Shown here in pieces: positions 1 through 8,239 of a stretch of 20,735 nt of DNA (the first letter of the stretch is position 1; the number at the start of each line of letters is the position of its first letter). Position numbers and translations under genes: made by a program. The notes under the pieces are model-generated. The model was not told the DNA's origin, did not search any database, and was given only the letters and a program-made list of their open reading frames with translations. Source of the stretch: Syncephalis plumigaleata (Eukaryota; Zoopagomycota; Zoopagomycetes; Zoopagales; Piptocephalidaceae); contig JAIXMF010000249.1 of NCBI GenBank assembly GCA_025201365.1, positions 1 through 20,735 of the forward strand, in the 5' to 3' direction.

Positions 1-107
1 GACATGACAATGAGGATGGTAATGATGGTAGTGGCGGTGCTGCCACGTTATCCGTCTCACCAAGTCATATAGAGCAAGGTAGACCCCGTAAGAATACGTA
101 CAGTTAA
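1..107 (+). CDS. Probable 3' end of an upstream gene (partial)
   Basis: Reading from base 3, an open frame of 34 codons runs into TAA at 105-107. It begins HDNEDGNDGSGGAATLSVSP and ends in a basic RPRKNTYS tail. The acidic, Gly-rich, then basic composition resembles the disordered termini of the other proteins here. The 5' part lies outside the window, so no domain or start can be seen. It could be chance, because only about 100 bases are visible. The inverted duplication starts some 60 bases after the stop. Confidence 0.4.
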   Translation, partial: HDNEDGNDGSGGAATLSVSPSHIEQGRPRKNTYS

Positions 108-166
108 GAAAAAGTCGATCCTATAGTAGCTGATCTAAGCGAATAGTTCGTGTCTTTCCCGACACA

Positions 167-920
167 TATACAGTGTAATTGAACAAGAATGATTTTAGTA
201 GTACAACCTGGCAATAAAGCATTAGCGCGTAGTGTTTAATTAGAACGTGAGCGATTGCTTCAACTGAGCACATTTGACAATCTTGGCATTAATCATACTT
301 GATTACAATGGAAGCCATTGATACATATAGGGGTAATTCTATTAATAGCAATGCTGCTTACGAAAAAATAAGGAAATACAGTGCGTGGAAACAATACGAA
401 ACTGGTTAAGACTACATGTATAATGCTCCCGTCTTTTATTTTTATCTTAGCAATCATTCAGCTGTCGAATTCCTACATGACTTTTATACTCAATACCGTA
501 TTGGTATAAATATACGTCGCTTATGTCTCCTTATTTTATACGATAGTCTTCTACATCAGCATTTATTTATTCTTTGCATTTGCATACTTTATAGCCATGT
601 CTACCAGCATTACAACTGATCGTCGCTATGTTTACAGAGCATCATCATCATCATCAGCATCGTCATCAGTATCATCAGTATCAAGTGTATTGACCGCACA
701 TTCTCTATCTCATTCGCGTGAACCAGGAGTAATGGCGTCTGCAACATCGAATACAGCGTCATCGGAGCAACAAGAAGAGAATAGTAGGAATCCATTCAGG
801 TCAACATGCGAACATTCAGAATTAACCGCACCACCACCAGCTTACATTGCTGCTGCGAATGTGCCTTCACCACCATCATATGTAGCCATTGATATGTCGT
901 TACCAACACCAGCACATGCA
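167..920 (+). repeat. Left arm of a ~750-bp inverted duplication
   Basis: This stretch matches the reverse complement of about 2200-2952 nearly base for base. The match begins at TATACAGTGTAA (167-178, against 2941-2952). It contains the promoter and the first ~105 codons of the left paralogue. By eye: 1 difference in 167-300, 11 in about 301-417, 2 in 420-597. Clear homology fades in the C-terminal coding part and resumes in the 3' UTR (about 1123-1180 against 1865-1937), so the ancestral unit covered the whole gene. Confidence 0.9.
505..512 (+). promoter_or_regulatory. TATA box of the left PPxY/Cys-tail gene
   Basis: TATAAATA lies 85 bases before the ATG at 597, a reasonable distance for a TATA-driven promoter with a 5' UTR of about 55-60 bases. 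It is conserved in the inverted copy (2607-2614, minus). Confidence 0.6.
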
Positions 921-1109
921 AATCAGACTGCCACCACTATTAGGCCATTGCCAACGAATGCAGATTGGATTAATACAACAGCGACAGGAAATGACATAGA
1001 ACAGAACGACAAAGCATCGAATGATGCAGTAGATGATTTCTGCTGTTGCTGCTATGCGCTTCACTGTGGTAACATTCTTGTTGTATGTTGTAGCGGTTTA
1101 GCTACGTGA
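597..1109 (+). CDS. PPxY-motif, Ser-rich protein with Cys-rich C-terminus (left paralogue)
   Basis: A 170-residue protein with no recognised catalytic domain. Residues 15-31 are a Ser-rich run (TCA/ATC-type codon repeat). Two PPxY motifs follow, PPAY at 80-83 and PPSY at 92-95, the second in PSPPSYVAI. PPxY is the known ligand of WW domains such as those of Rsp5/NEDD4 ubiquitin ligases, so adaptor or substrate status is inferred. The C-terminus holds CCCC (149-152), C157 and CC (164-165) around a hydrophobic segment, like the Cys-rich tails of CYSTM-type or palmitoylated membrane-associated proteins. No signal peptide is visible. The start is the ATG conserved in both copies. Compared with the paralogue at 1932-2522 (minus), residues 1-106 are about 90% identical and the tail is only loosely similar. 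The reading frame ends early: the other copy's final CGxxCV-stop survives downstream in another frame (about 1110-1130). AATAAA follows at 1178. Confidence 0.8.
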   Translation: MSTSITTDRRYVYRASSSSSASSSVSSVSSVLTAHSLSHSREPGVMASATSNTASSEQQEENSRNPFRSTCEHSELTAPPPAYIAAANVPSPPSYVAIDMSLPTPAHANQTATTIRPLPTNADWINTTATGNDIEQNDKASNDAVDDFCCCCYALHCGNILVVCCSGLAT

Positions 1110-1177
1110 ATGTGGAATGGGTTGCGTTTAAATCAAGCATTTTATATAAAAGAAAGTTTATTAACATTCTATTGTTT

Positions 1178-1183
1178 AATAAA
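1178..1183 (+). terminator. Poly(A) signal of the left paralogue
   Basis: AATAAA lies about 70 bases after the stop at 1109. It sits in a 3' UTR block that also matches the region downstream of the right paralogue (1865-1937, minus). Confidence 0.5.
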
Positions 1184-1515
1184 AGAGGAGAAGAGTGAAT
1201 AAGTTGATGCGATAATGGAAATGAAGCATGTCAACAACACTCGCCAATTACTCATGACATGGGTAATGAAGCTAGAACACTGCAAGTAAGCTCATTCGAT
1301 GTATTTTGTGATAGGAAACACGATAATATTTATTGAAAGTATATAGGAAGCATATTGGAAGAGTTAGTGTCATGAAAGTCAGAGTGTACGGGCATCGTCA
1401 TTCATGTGTATCGATATTGCCATGAATCATTGTTATTAACAAGTTCATTCAAACTGTCTTGTTGTCCTTACTGTTATGCATACTCATTACTCGTCAATAC
1501 GGCAACAATACCTAC

Positions 1516-1615
1516 TGATGGTAACATTAACAAAAGGTAAGGTAAGGGAGGAAATAATCATAAAGAATGGCATTGATAAAAGTCAATAGATTTATTAGCA
1601 TTCCATTACAAATTC
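1516..1615 (+). repeat. Diverged direct repeat, copy 1
   Basis: The core AACATTAACAAAA is followed by alignable sequence (GGAAAT..TCAT, AT.AA..GTCAA, TTTA.TA) also found, same strand, at about 3046-3160. This places a second duplicated block outside the inverted arms. Confidence 0.6.
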
Positions 1616-1931
1616 TACACATTTCCTAATAAAGGGTCTATATAATTATAGTATATGCAAAACTATTTATTAGTAAGAATAAAAGTTAAGGCTAACAGCG
1701 CTACCTGGCTGGAAAACTTTGTACTACTACTGTTACTAAATATTTATGCATTAACAAATTACATGCAGGACATTTGATAAGAAACGAATTACATTTAATA
1801 GTGCCCCTACTGCCAAACTAAAAGTAGGAATAATGAATGTCAGCGGTATATTTATTACGCAATGCATTTGTATACACGTTAATTAAACAATAAAATGTTG
1901 ATCAGCTTTATTTTTATACAAACTACTTGAT

Positions 1932-2522
1932 TTAAACGCAATCCCCTCCACAGTCGCAGTTGCAGTCACAGTCACAGTCGCAGGATATGCCATTACAACC
2001 TTCAAAGAAAAGGTCAATGCATTGACTCACATAGCAAAAAAAGAATGGATCGTTTACCAAATTATCCAATGATTTGTTGTTCTGTCCTGTGCCACTTCGT
2101 GTTGTTGTTGGTTTTGTATCTGCTGGCCTTGGTCTAGTAGTAGCGGTAGTCTGGCTTGTATTTGCTGGTGTTGGTCTAGTTGTTGATGTTGTCTGATTTG
2201 TATCCGCTGGTGTTGGTAACGACATATCAATGGCTACATATGATGGTGGTGAAGGCACATTCGCAGCATCAATGTAAGCTGGTGGTGGTGCGGTTAATTC
2301 TGAATGTTCGCATGTTGACCTGAATGGATTCCTACTATTCTCTTCTTGTTGCTCCGATGGAACTGTATTCGATGCTGCAGCTGCCATTACTCCTGGTTCA
2401 CGCGAATGAGATAGAGAAGGCGCGGTCAATACACTTGATACTGATGATACTGATGACGATGCTGATGATGATGATGATGCTCTGTAAACATAGCGACGAT
2501 CAGTTGTAATGCTGGTAGACAT
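1932..2522 (-). CDS. PPxY-motif, Ser-rich protein with (Cys-Asp)n tail (right paralogue)
   Basis: A 196-residue paralogue of 597-1109 in inverted orientation, the two genes converging. The N-terminal ~106 residues are nearly identical, with PPAY at 80-83 and PPSY at 92-95 (potential WW-domain ligands). Residues 103-143 form about three degenerate 14-residue units beginning [PR][TR]PA[DN]T, against roughly two eroded ones in the left copy. A hydrophobic segment (NDPFFFCYVSQC, then LFFEGC) precedes a tail in which Cys alternates mostly with Asp (181-195, ending CGGDCV). That tail derives from tandem GACTGT/GACTGC-like hexamers. It could be membrane-proximal and lipidated or metal-binding, both inferred. 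The start ATG is shared with the paralogue and preceded by the same promoter. Function not recognised. Confidence 0.8.
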   Translation of the reverse strand: MSTSITTDRRYVYRASSSSSASSSVSSVSSVLTAPSLSHSREPGVMAAAASNTVPSEQQEENSRNPFRSTCEHSELTAPPPAYIDAANVPSPPSYVAIDMSLPTPADTNQTTSTTRPTPANTSQTTATTRPRPADTKPTTTRSGTGQNNKSLDNLVNDPFFFCYVSQCIDLFFEGCNGISCDCDCDCNCDCGGDCV

Positions 2523-2952
2523 GGCTATAAAGTATGCAAATGCAAAGAATAAATAAATGCTGATGTAGAAGACTATCGTATAAAATAAGGAGACATAAGC
2601 GACGTATATTTATACCAATACGGTATTGAGTATAAAAGTCATGTAGGAATTCGACAGCTGAATGATTGCTAAGATAAAAATAAAAAACAGGAGCATTATA
2701 CATGTAGTCTTGACAAGTTTCGTATTGTTTACACGCACTGTATTTCCTTACTTTTCCATAGTCAGTGTTGCTATTAATAGAACTACCCCTATATGTATCA
2801 ATGGCTTCCATTGTAATCAAGTATGATTAATGCCAAGATTGTCAAATGTGCTCAGTTGAAGCAATCGCTCACGTTCTAATTAAACAGTACGCGCTAATGC
2901 TTTATTGCCAGGTTGTACTACTAAAATCATTCTTGTTCAATTACACTGTATA
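2200..2952 (-). repeat. Right arm of the inverted duplication
   Basis: Reverse-complement partner of 167-920. Homology ends abruptly at 2952, one base before CCAGGGGTTTTCAACC. It carries the promoter and 5' half of the right paralogue. Confidence 0.9.
2607..2614 (-). promoter_or_regulatory. TATA box of the right paralogue
   Basis: TATAAATA on the minus strand, 85 bases before the ATG at 2522, identical in sequence and spacing to the left copy. Confidence 0.6.
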
Positions 2953-2953
2953 C

Positions 2954-2970
2954 CAGGGGTTTTCAACCAG
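2954..2970 (+). mobile_element. hAT-like terminal sequence (single end only)
   Basis: CAGGGGTTTTCAACCAG resembles the CAGnGGTTCTCAAnC termini typical of hAT DNA transposons. It starts exactly where the right duplication arm stops. No matching opposite terminus, 8-bp target duplication or transposase was found, so it may be a relic or chance. Confidence 0.3.
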
Positions 2971-3045
2971 TTAGCAATGCTAGTCTTTAACTTTTGCTCT
3001 TATTAAGTAATAGTTTTGCATAGCAGTTAGCAAATGATTAACAAC

Positions 3046-3160
3046 CTTACTAATGGGAACATTAACAAAATGTAGGGGAAGATAAGAGGAAATCATAATG
3101 AAAGACATCAATAAATGTCAACAGGTTTACTAATAACCATCTATATGATTCCATAAATTA
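3046..3160 (+). repeat. Diverged direct repeat, copy 2
   Basis: Aligns with 1516-1615 in the same orientation around AACATTAACAAAA. It lies outside the inverted duplication. Confidence 0.6.
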
Positions 3161-3451
3161 CATTCGTACAGTGACATGTCTTCCCTATGACAACACCTCG
3201 TTGATGGTTCATAGGCCTTGATAATGTATATTAATGGAAGTATTATTCACTAAAATGGTTTTGTCGTTGCGTGTTTCCAAGACATGTCCCCTTCTCCCTC
3301 CTAGGTTCTCCACGAGTTACGATAGATAGATACCAAAACTGGGTAGGAGAACCCTCCCTAGGGCAAGCAAGTATACTACGATATTCAAAACAGCCTGCTC
3401 GTGCATTGTTTCATGTATACAATCATTATGAACATTACCTATGCTTATATC

Positions 3452-3459
3452 TATATATA
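3452..3459 (+). promoter_or_regulatory. TATA box of the subtilase gene
   Basis: TATATATA followed by GCGCGCGC, 113 bases before the ATG at 3565. Spacing is plausible for a fungal TATA promoter. Confidence 0.45.
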
Positions 3460-3564
3460 GCGCGCGCTTGTTTACTACTCGTAAATAAATCTAGTTCATT
3501 ATTACCGCAACCCACCATTTATTATTAGCATAAAATTGAAATATCACAACAAACAACGACAACA

Positions 3565-5664
3565 ATGACGATGATGATGCGCATTAACCAGCGTCTACTC
3601 GCACTATTATTAGCAATGCAATACTTACAAATTGCAACACTAGATGGCACACATGCTGCCAATATAAGCAAACACTATTTGTCTATTCGTGCAGATTTAG
3701 ACATCGCTCCACATTCTACTAGTGGTAATGCTGTATTGCAGAAACGATTCATACAAGACTTGGTGCCAATTGTCACGGGAGCAGGACCGAAAATGAGCAG
3801 CCAATCCACCAAGCAAATGTACGACCCTCCCATGGCGTACGATGCTACTGGATTGGCTAATATTTGTAATTCATTGAAGCTGAACGGTCGTGGCGTATCC
3901 ATAGGTATTATCGACAGTGGTGTTGACGTGACACATCCAGCACTTGGCGGATGCGTAAATGAAGCGCGTTGTAGAATACGATATGCGCATGGCTTTGTCG
4001 AGGACACATTCGCTCCCGGTGGCAAGGAAGCGGTCAACGCAAGCCCGCTGGATTGTCTCGGTCATGGCACTAAAGTGGCGGGTATTATCGGTGCTAAAAC
4101 GGACACATTTACCGGTGTAGCCCCGGAGGCGACACTCGGTGTCTACAAAGTGACCGGTTGCACGCAGTACATGTCGGCACCCATCATTATTAGCGCCCTT
4201 AAGATGGCGGCCATCTCGCATAAAATGGATATTATCAACATGTCTATGGGCATACTATACGATGCCAATCTTGTGAGAACCATCGACGAAATTGCCAAAC
4301 TAAACGTCATCATCGTTACAGCCGTGGGCAACAATGTCAATGGTAATATGTGGGACGAGAACATACCTGCTATACTGCCATCTACCATATCCGTTGGATC
4401 GGCCAATGTGGAACCGGTCATGTCGCACTGGTTCACCAGCAAGAGTCCGATGTCAAAGCAGTTCGCCTACTCTACGGCGTGCACCAATATGGTACATCAA
4501 CTGGGCGATGTCAACATTGTCCTGGCCAATGTAATGTACAATGGACTACACTGCAAGATAGCAGATAATCTCAATGGAAAAGTCGCTTTATTCCTTGTTA
4601 ACCGGTGTCCACTTGATCAATTGTTGAAGACGGCAAAACAAGCAGGTGCTATTGGTGCAATGGTGACCTCATCCTTTGCAGAGAGTAAGCCATTCGCATG
4701 TGAATTGCCCTATTTCGCCTTGTCGGATGCTTTGGCGGAATACACGGCTAATATCGTTAAAAATGATCCAGCTCATATGTGGAATTTCGCCGGTCAATTC
4801 GGTCCAATGGAGCTATGGGATCAGATGGGCGTGAACACCAAATCTTCCTGGGGTCCTACGTTGAAGCTAACGATCAACCCGGATATCATGGCACCGGGTA
4901 GTCACGCGTTTACCACGATGAAAGAGGGTAAATACTACGTGAGTCGTGGCACGTCAATGGCATCTCCCTATACGGCGGGTGTCATTGCGCTGTACCAGCA
5001 ACATTATATGAACATGAACAAGCGTCATCCAAAGAATGATGCAATCGGTGTGGCACAGGTGAAGGCAATGCTTCAAAACTCGGCCATTCCCTTGAAACCG
5101 ATTAACGATCCATTATACGTGTCGGTTGCTAGACAAGGCAGTGGTCTGCTCAATGTACAGCGTATGTTCGAATCGAGGACTAGAGTTGAGCCACCAATCC
5201 TTGAACTATTCGACACGGACTACCGACAAAAGCAATTTGGTGGCAATCCCGTTTACAGGTTTACCATTAAGAATAATAGCAAGGAGAATCGAGTCTATCA
5301 AATGTCGCACTTGCCTAGCATTTCAGTGCGTGGTATCAACCAGAATGGCACACCGATTATTCCACCGTCACGCAATACTAATACCGCCATAGTTGAATTT
5401 ATTGGCAAGACCGAAATAGCAGTAGCAGCAGGTGGTCATGCCATAATTAATGTCAAAGTTCATGAACCATCTGAATTGTTACCACCACAAGAAAGTTGGT
5501 ACTATTCTGGAAGCATTGCATTCACACCAAAGACCGCAACCAACATTCTGCTAACACAAGAAACGGTTTACATACCTTATCTTGGTATGAAAGGTTCCAT
5601 GGCTGCCATTCAACATTACTTTATACCAAATGCCAAACCACAACAACAACAACAACAACGATGA
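3565..5664 (+). CDS. Secreted subtilisin-like serine protease (S8, Vpr/lactocepin-like, PA domain insert)
   Basis: A 699-residue intronless S8 endopeptidase. Residues 1-31 form a signal peptide (hydrophobic core LLALLLAMQYLQIA), so it is probably secreted. The 32-105 stretch is a short pro-region with a possible Kex2-type KR site at 60-61. The catalytic triad is complete: Asp117 in GIIDSGVD, His167 in GHGTKVAG and Ser464 in GTSMASP, with oxyanion Asn256 in AVGNN. Between Asn256 and Ser464 lies an extra block (about 310-405) that fits the protease-associated (PA) domain of Vpr-like subtilases. The C-terminal 550-680 is beta-rich and resembles the Fn3-like domain of lactocepin/C5a-peptidase relatives. 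The end is a Gln run from a (CAA)n repeat. Four Met codons cluster at the start (M1, M3, M4, M5), so initiation could be slightly downstream. Likely role is extracellular protein degradation. Sure of family, not of substrate. Confidence 0.95.
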   Translation: MTMMMRINQRLLALLLAMQYLQIATLDGTHAANISKHYLSIRADLDIAPHSTSGNAVLQKRFIQDLVPIVTGAGPKMSSQSTKQMYDPPMAYDATGLANICNSLKLNGRGVSIGIIDSGVDVTHPALGGCVNEARCRIRYAHGFVEDTFAPGGKEAVNASPLDCLGHGTKVAGIIGAKTDTFTGVAPEATLGVYKVTGCTQYMSAPIIISALKMAAISHKMDIINMSMGILYDANLVRTIDEIAKLNVIIVTAVGNNVNGNMWDENIPAILPSTISVGSANVEPVMSHWFTSKSPMSKQFAYSTACTNMVHQLGDVNIVLANVMYNGLHCKIADNLNGKVALFLVNRCPLDQLLKTAKQAGAIGAMVTSSFAESKPFACELPYFALSDALAEYTANIVKNDPAHMWNFAGQFGPMELWDQMGVNTKSSWGPTLKLTINPDIMAPGSHAFTTMKEGKYYVSRGTSMASPYTAGVIALYQQHYMNMNKRHPKNDAIGVAQVKAMLQNSAIPLKPINDPLYVSVARQGSGLLNVQRMFESRTRVEPPILELFDTDYRQKQFGGNPVYRFTIKNNSKENRVYQMSHLPSISVRGINQNGTPIIPPSRNTNTAIVEFIGKTEIAVAAGGHAIINVKVHEPSELLPPQESWYYSGSIAFTPKTATNILLTQETVYIPYLGMKGSMAAIQHYFIPNAKPQQQQQQR
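5641..5659 (+). repeat. (CAA)n microsatellite encoding a C-terminal poly-Gln
   Basis: Six CAA units just before the protease stop codon. They encode residues 693-698 and are probably length-variable. Confidence 0.8.
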
Positions 5665-6213
5665 TGAATACTACGTTACTGTTTAATTTGAACGGTTTAT
5701 TTGATTCCAATCACCATACATAAATAAATATAATATAATATCGTAATACAATTATAAATAGGCCAGTTCATCAAATGGACGTTTCCTTAGAAATGATACT
5801 GATTTATTACAACACAATTTTACACGGACTGAGCTATTTTTACTCTTTTTCATCTTCAGTCCTCGCCTTTCTCTTTCTTGTTTACACCACTGTGCTCACT
5901 TTATTATCTATTATTCCACTGCGTACGTGTTTCAGCAGCCGACTACCTCCACGAAGGCTTGCTCTCTCGTCTATTTTTACAGGAAGAAAGCGGGAAACCC
6001 CAAAGGCATTACGCTAGAGAAAGAATAGATCCGTCAACCGGTAGCGTTTCATTGCTGCATCCTCTTGGCATTTCTTTTTCATCTACCGTCTACACGTACT
6101 ACAACAGCATTTCATATTTAAACGTTCGTTAAAGCAATTACTATTAGCATCCCCCATAGCTGCTATAGCGTTACTAAAGAGCAAATTGCGTTTGTGCTTT
6201 TCAGTTATCTATT
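5665..6213. other. Intergenic region: subtilase 3' UTR and next promoter
   Basis: The first 100 bases are AT-rich 3' UTR. The rest (about 5820-6200) is pyrimidine-rich, suiting a 5' flank. Short overlapping ORFs have no protein-like features. Confidence 0.5.
5723..5728 (+). terminator. Poly(A) signal of the subtilase gene
   Basis: AATAAA about 60 bases after the stop codon, inside a very AT-rich TAAATAAATATAATATAATA stretch. Confidence 0.5.
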
Positions 6214-6954
6214 ATGTCATACCAGAGTCAAAGTGGTCCGTTACACTCGCAACCACCGCAACCTACGGAAGAATACGCCGCGCCCTTACCGCCACCAAGT
6301 AGCAATGAGTCGAGCCCGTACGGTACCGTTAATTCAGTAAGATTACCTATGCCACCCAAGGCACATAGTCATACTCGTACAACGTCCAGTGGCAATGTGA
6401 GCACTCGTAATCGTAACTCTACCTATCTAGTAGATGGAACGACAACCACGACGTCGACACCATACCCGACAGATAGTATGACGGAACGACCATTGCCAGC
6501 ATTGCCAACAGCAGCAGCATCATCCTCATCATCACCGCCATTACCGATGGTAGTGGTAGTTCAACAGCCAACAGCACAATCAGCGATGGTGGCGAATAAT
6601 TCATCACAGGAAAGTCATATTGGCGCGTCATTTGGCGGTGGTTCCGGTGGCACTGAACGACGCGATGCATTGCTAGCGGCGGGATTGGCGACCAACGACG
6701 AGGGAGATGATGGCGCGCATGGGCGAATTAAGAATAACGTAGCGGGCAACGAGGGATGGCGTCCTAGTGGCTATGATCCGTATGGCTCGGATGCCATAGC
6801 ACGGGCATTGGCCGCGGAAGAGGAAGAGGAAAAGCGTAACAATCGAAGTTGTTGCTGCTGCTGTTGCGATACACGCGGCACTGATGGTGTTGAAGCATCA
6901 TGCTGCCTCTGTGTATTATGCTGTGGATTAGGACAACTCATTGGATTCCACTAA
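6214..6954 (+). CDS. Low-complexity protein with Cys-rich (CYSTM-like) C-terminus
   Basis: A 246-residue single-exon protein. The N-terminal ~130 residues are Pro/Ser/Thr-rich and disordered (PLPPPSSN, poly-Thr at 76-80, poly-Ser at 103-107). A Gly-rich patch (FGGGSGG) and an acidic helix (AEEEEEKR) lead to the tail: six consecutive Cys at 213-218, then CCLCVLCC at 230-237 and a short hydrophobic end. Eleven Cys in 25 residues resemble the CYSTM (cysteine-rich transmembrane) module of small stress-tolerance proteins, where the Cys-rich end anchors the protein at membranes. Assignment is by pattern only. No PPxY is present, unlike the genes at 597, 1932 and 8240. The start is the first in-frame ATG. 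Confidence 0.75.
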   Translation: MSYQSQSGPLHSQPPQPTEEYAAPLPPPSSNESSPYGTVNSVRLPMPPKAHSHTRTTSSGNVSTRNRNSTYLVDGTTTTTSTPYPTDSMTERPLPALPTAAASSSSSPPLPMVVVVQQPTAQSAMVANNSSQESHIGASFGGGSGGTERRDALLAAGLATNDEGDDGAHGRIKNNVAGNEGWRPSGYDPYGSDAIARALAAEEEEEKRNNRSCCCCCCDTRGTDGVEASCCLCVLCCGLGQLIGFH

Positions 6955-7749
6955 TGAACTAACCAATCGACCAACCAACTAACCAGCAAATGTTGATTTT
7001 ATATGATGATAAACTAACCGTAACGTGTGTAGCATTGTTAGGCAATGTCTCGAAATCCCTTTCACTTCTTTTCTTTTACGTAAATACGAGAGACAAGCTG
7101 CTTACATTTTTCTTATTGCAATGAACTATTTATTAAACAATTATATTATAAGCTACATTGATTCTTAGTGTGATTTCCCTTGTGTATCTAATGAATTCCT
7201 AGAATACAAATCATTCTAAATGAACCATTTCCATTGTTACCTTTATTATTCTTCAACATGCTAATTACTTTGATTTCAATTGCGGCTTTTTCACATTTAC
7301 CGACAAGACTGCTATAGTATATATTACTATTAATAGTACGTGTATTTCTTTATTCATCTTTACATAGAACGTGTTCGCAGTACAATTATGGTTTGATCAA
7401 TAAAATGCAAAAATCATTGAACATGCAGTTATGCAACCATTATCAACACACTAATAAGTTTGTACTTGGCGGTTTGGCCGTTAATGCGCGTGCTTTCCAA
7501 TATCGATCTAGTAATAAAACTTACTTTGACATTACCAAAAGCAGCAATGCTGTATAGAATGTACATATAAATATACATGCCATGGTGCACACCAAGTTCC
7601 GACTTATAACCGGCTATCGAGCGCCCACTTTGGCAGGTAACGCATGTATCACACACACACATTTAAAGTAGGACTCTTCGAGATAATGTGCAATTGCGTT
7701 CAGAAGGGACTCTTCCGACATGAGGGGCAATCCTAGTCGGGCAGGATAA

Positions 7750-7863
7750 TCATGATGTGGGCACCTCCTGTTTTGGTAGGCGTTTTACTATGACACACAG
7801 AATTGAAACAGCAAAGATTGTCCAAGCAGCGATAACTGCTACATTATAACACACACAAGGCAA
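7750..7863 (-). pseudogene. Possible exon or remnant encoding a membrane segment
   Basis: A minus-strand frame of 37 codons between two stops reads through an uncharged hydrophobic stretch (AVIAAWTIFAVSILCVIV) followed by a positive KRLPKQ, as at the cytosolic end of a membrane helix. Further coding-like pieces continue downstream in other frames to about 7520. It could be an exon of an unpredicted gene, a decayed gene, or chance. Confidence 0.15.
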
Positions 7864-8162
7864 CAGCTACCCTCTATTTAACATACGCTTGCCGTGTTAC
7901 TTCACGAACGTATCGCATCATTCTTTACGCATTCGTCTTTATTCGCTACCGCAATCACTGCAGTCCTCAACGATACGAGCTTCCTAGAATTTCATCGTCT
8001 AGTTGACGCATCATTTCTTCATTCATTCTCTTCTTTCTCTTCTTTTCTTTCACTGCTACCACTACCACCCCTACTAACGAGCAAACATTTTGCTTTTGAT
8101 TTGTTCTTTTGCACGGCGTCATTCGCAATTGGTTTTGATCCGTTCTGTGACATCTATTCGAG

Positions 8163-8168
8163 TATATA
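8163..8168 (+). promoter_or_regulatory. TATA box of the 8240 gene
   Basis: TATATA in GAGTATATACACACAC, 77 bases before the ATG at 8240, close to the spacing at the 597 gene. Confidence 0.45.
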
Positions 8169-8239
8169 CACACACATATCCTGGTGATATCTCTTGTTAA
8201 AAAGCGCCTCATTAAAATCTCCTCCATATTACCATCATC

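Larger units (their letters stand above)
1110..1931. other. Spacer between the convergent paralogues
   Basis: AT-rich, with no convincing ORF. Both ends hold homologous 3' UTR sequence. The middle holds one copy (about 1516-1615) of a diverged direct repeat whose partner is at about 3046-3160. No RNA gene was recognised. Confidence 0.6.
2953..3564. other. Upstream region of the subtilase gene
   Basis: Holds the hAT-like terminus (2954), the second direct-repeat copy (about 3046-3160) and, near 3452, a TATA box for the protease. No gene is supported. Confidence 0.5.
6955..8239. other. 1.3-kb intergenic region with possible minus-strand gene remnants
   Basis: The left half is AT-rich. Between about 7510 and 7850 the minus strand shows short, gene-like pieces in different frames: a membrane-segment-like stretch ending at 7750, a piece starting MSEESLLNAIAH, and a piece with CVTCQSGRSIAG. 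A GTAAGT donor-like site is present, but no coherent gene could be assembled. The right end holds the TATA box for the next gene. Confidence 0.4.

Noticed and set aside
2324-2509. 61-codon plus-strand ORF opposite the right paralogue, also present opposite the left copy
   Set aside because: Antisense shadow of the conserved N-terminal coding region; it has no independent features.
2500-2820. 106-codon minus-strand ORF overlapping the start of the right paralogue (67-codon counterpart at 416-619)
   Set aside because: It covers the promoter and TATA box. The left copy has a stop where the right is open, and differences at 301-417 are mostly amino-acid changing. Its openness follows from the duplicated promoter.
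3271-3528. 85-codon ORF upstream of the subtilase
   Set aside because: It begins with GTG, spans the TATA box and has no domain or signal sequence.
5775-6017. 80-codon ORF with hydrophobic stretches before the 6214 gene
   Set aside because: Hydrophobicity follows from T-rich promoter DNA. An alternative frame is equally open and there is no homology signal.
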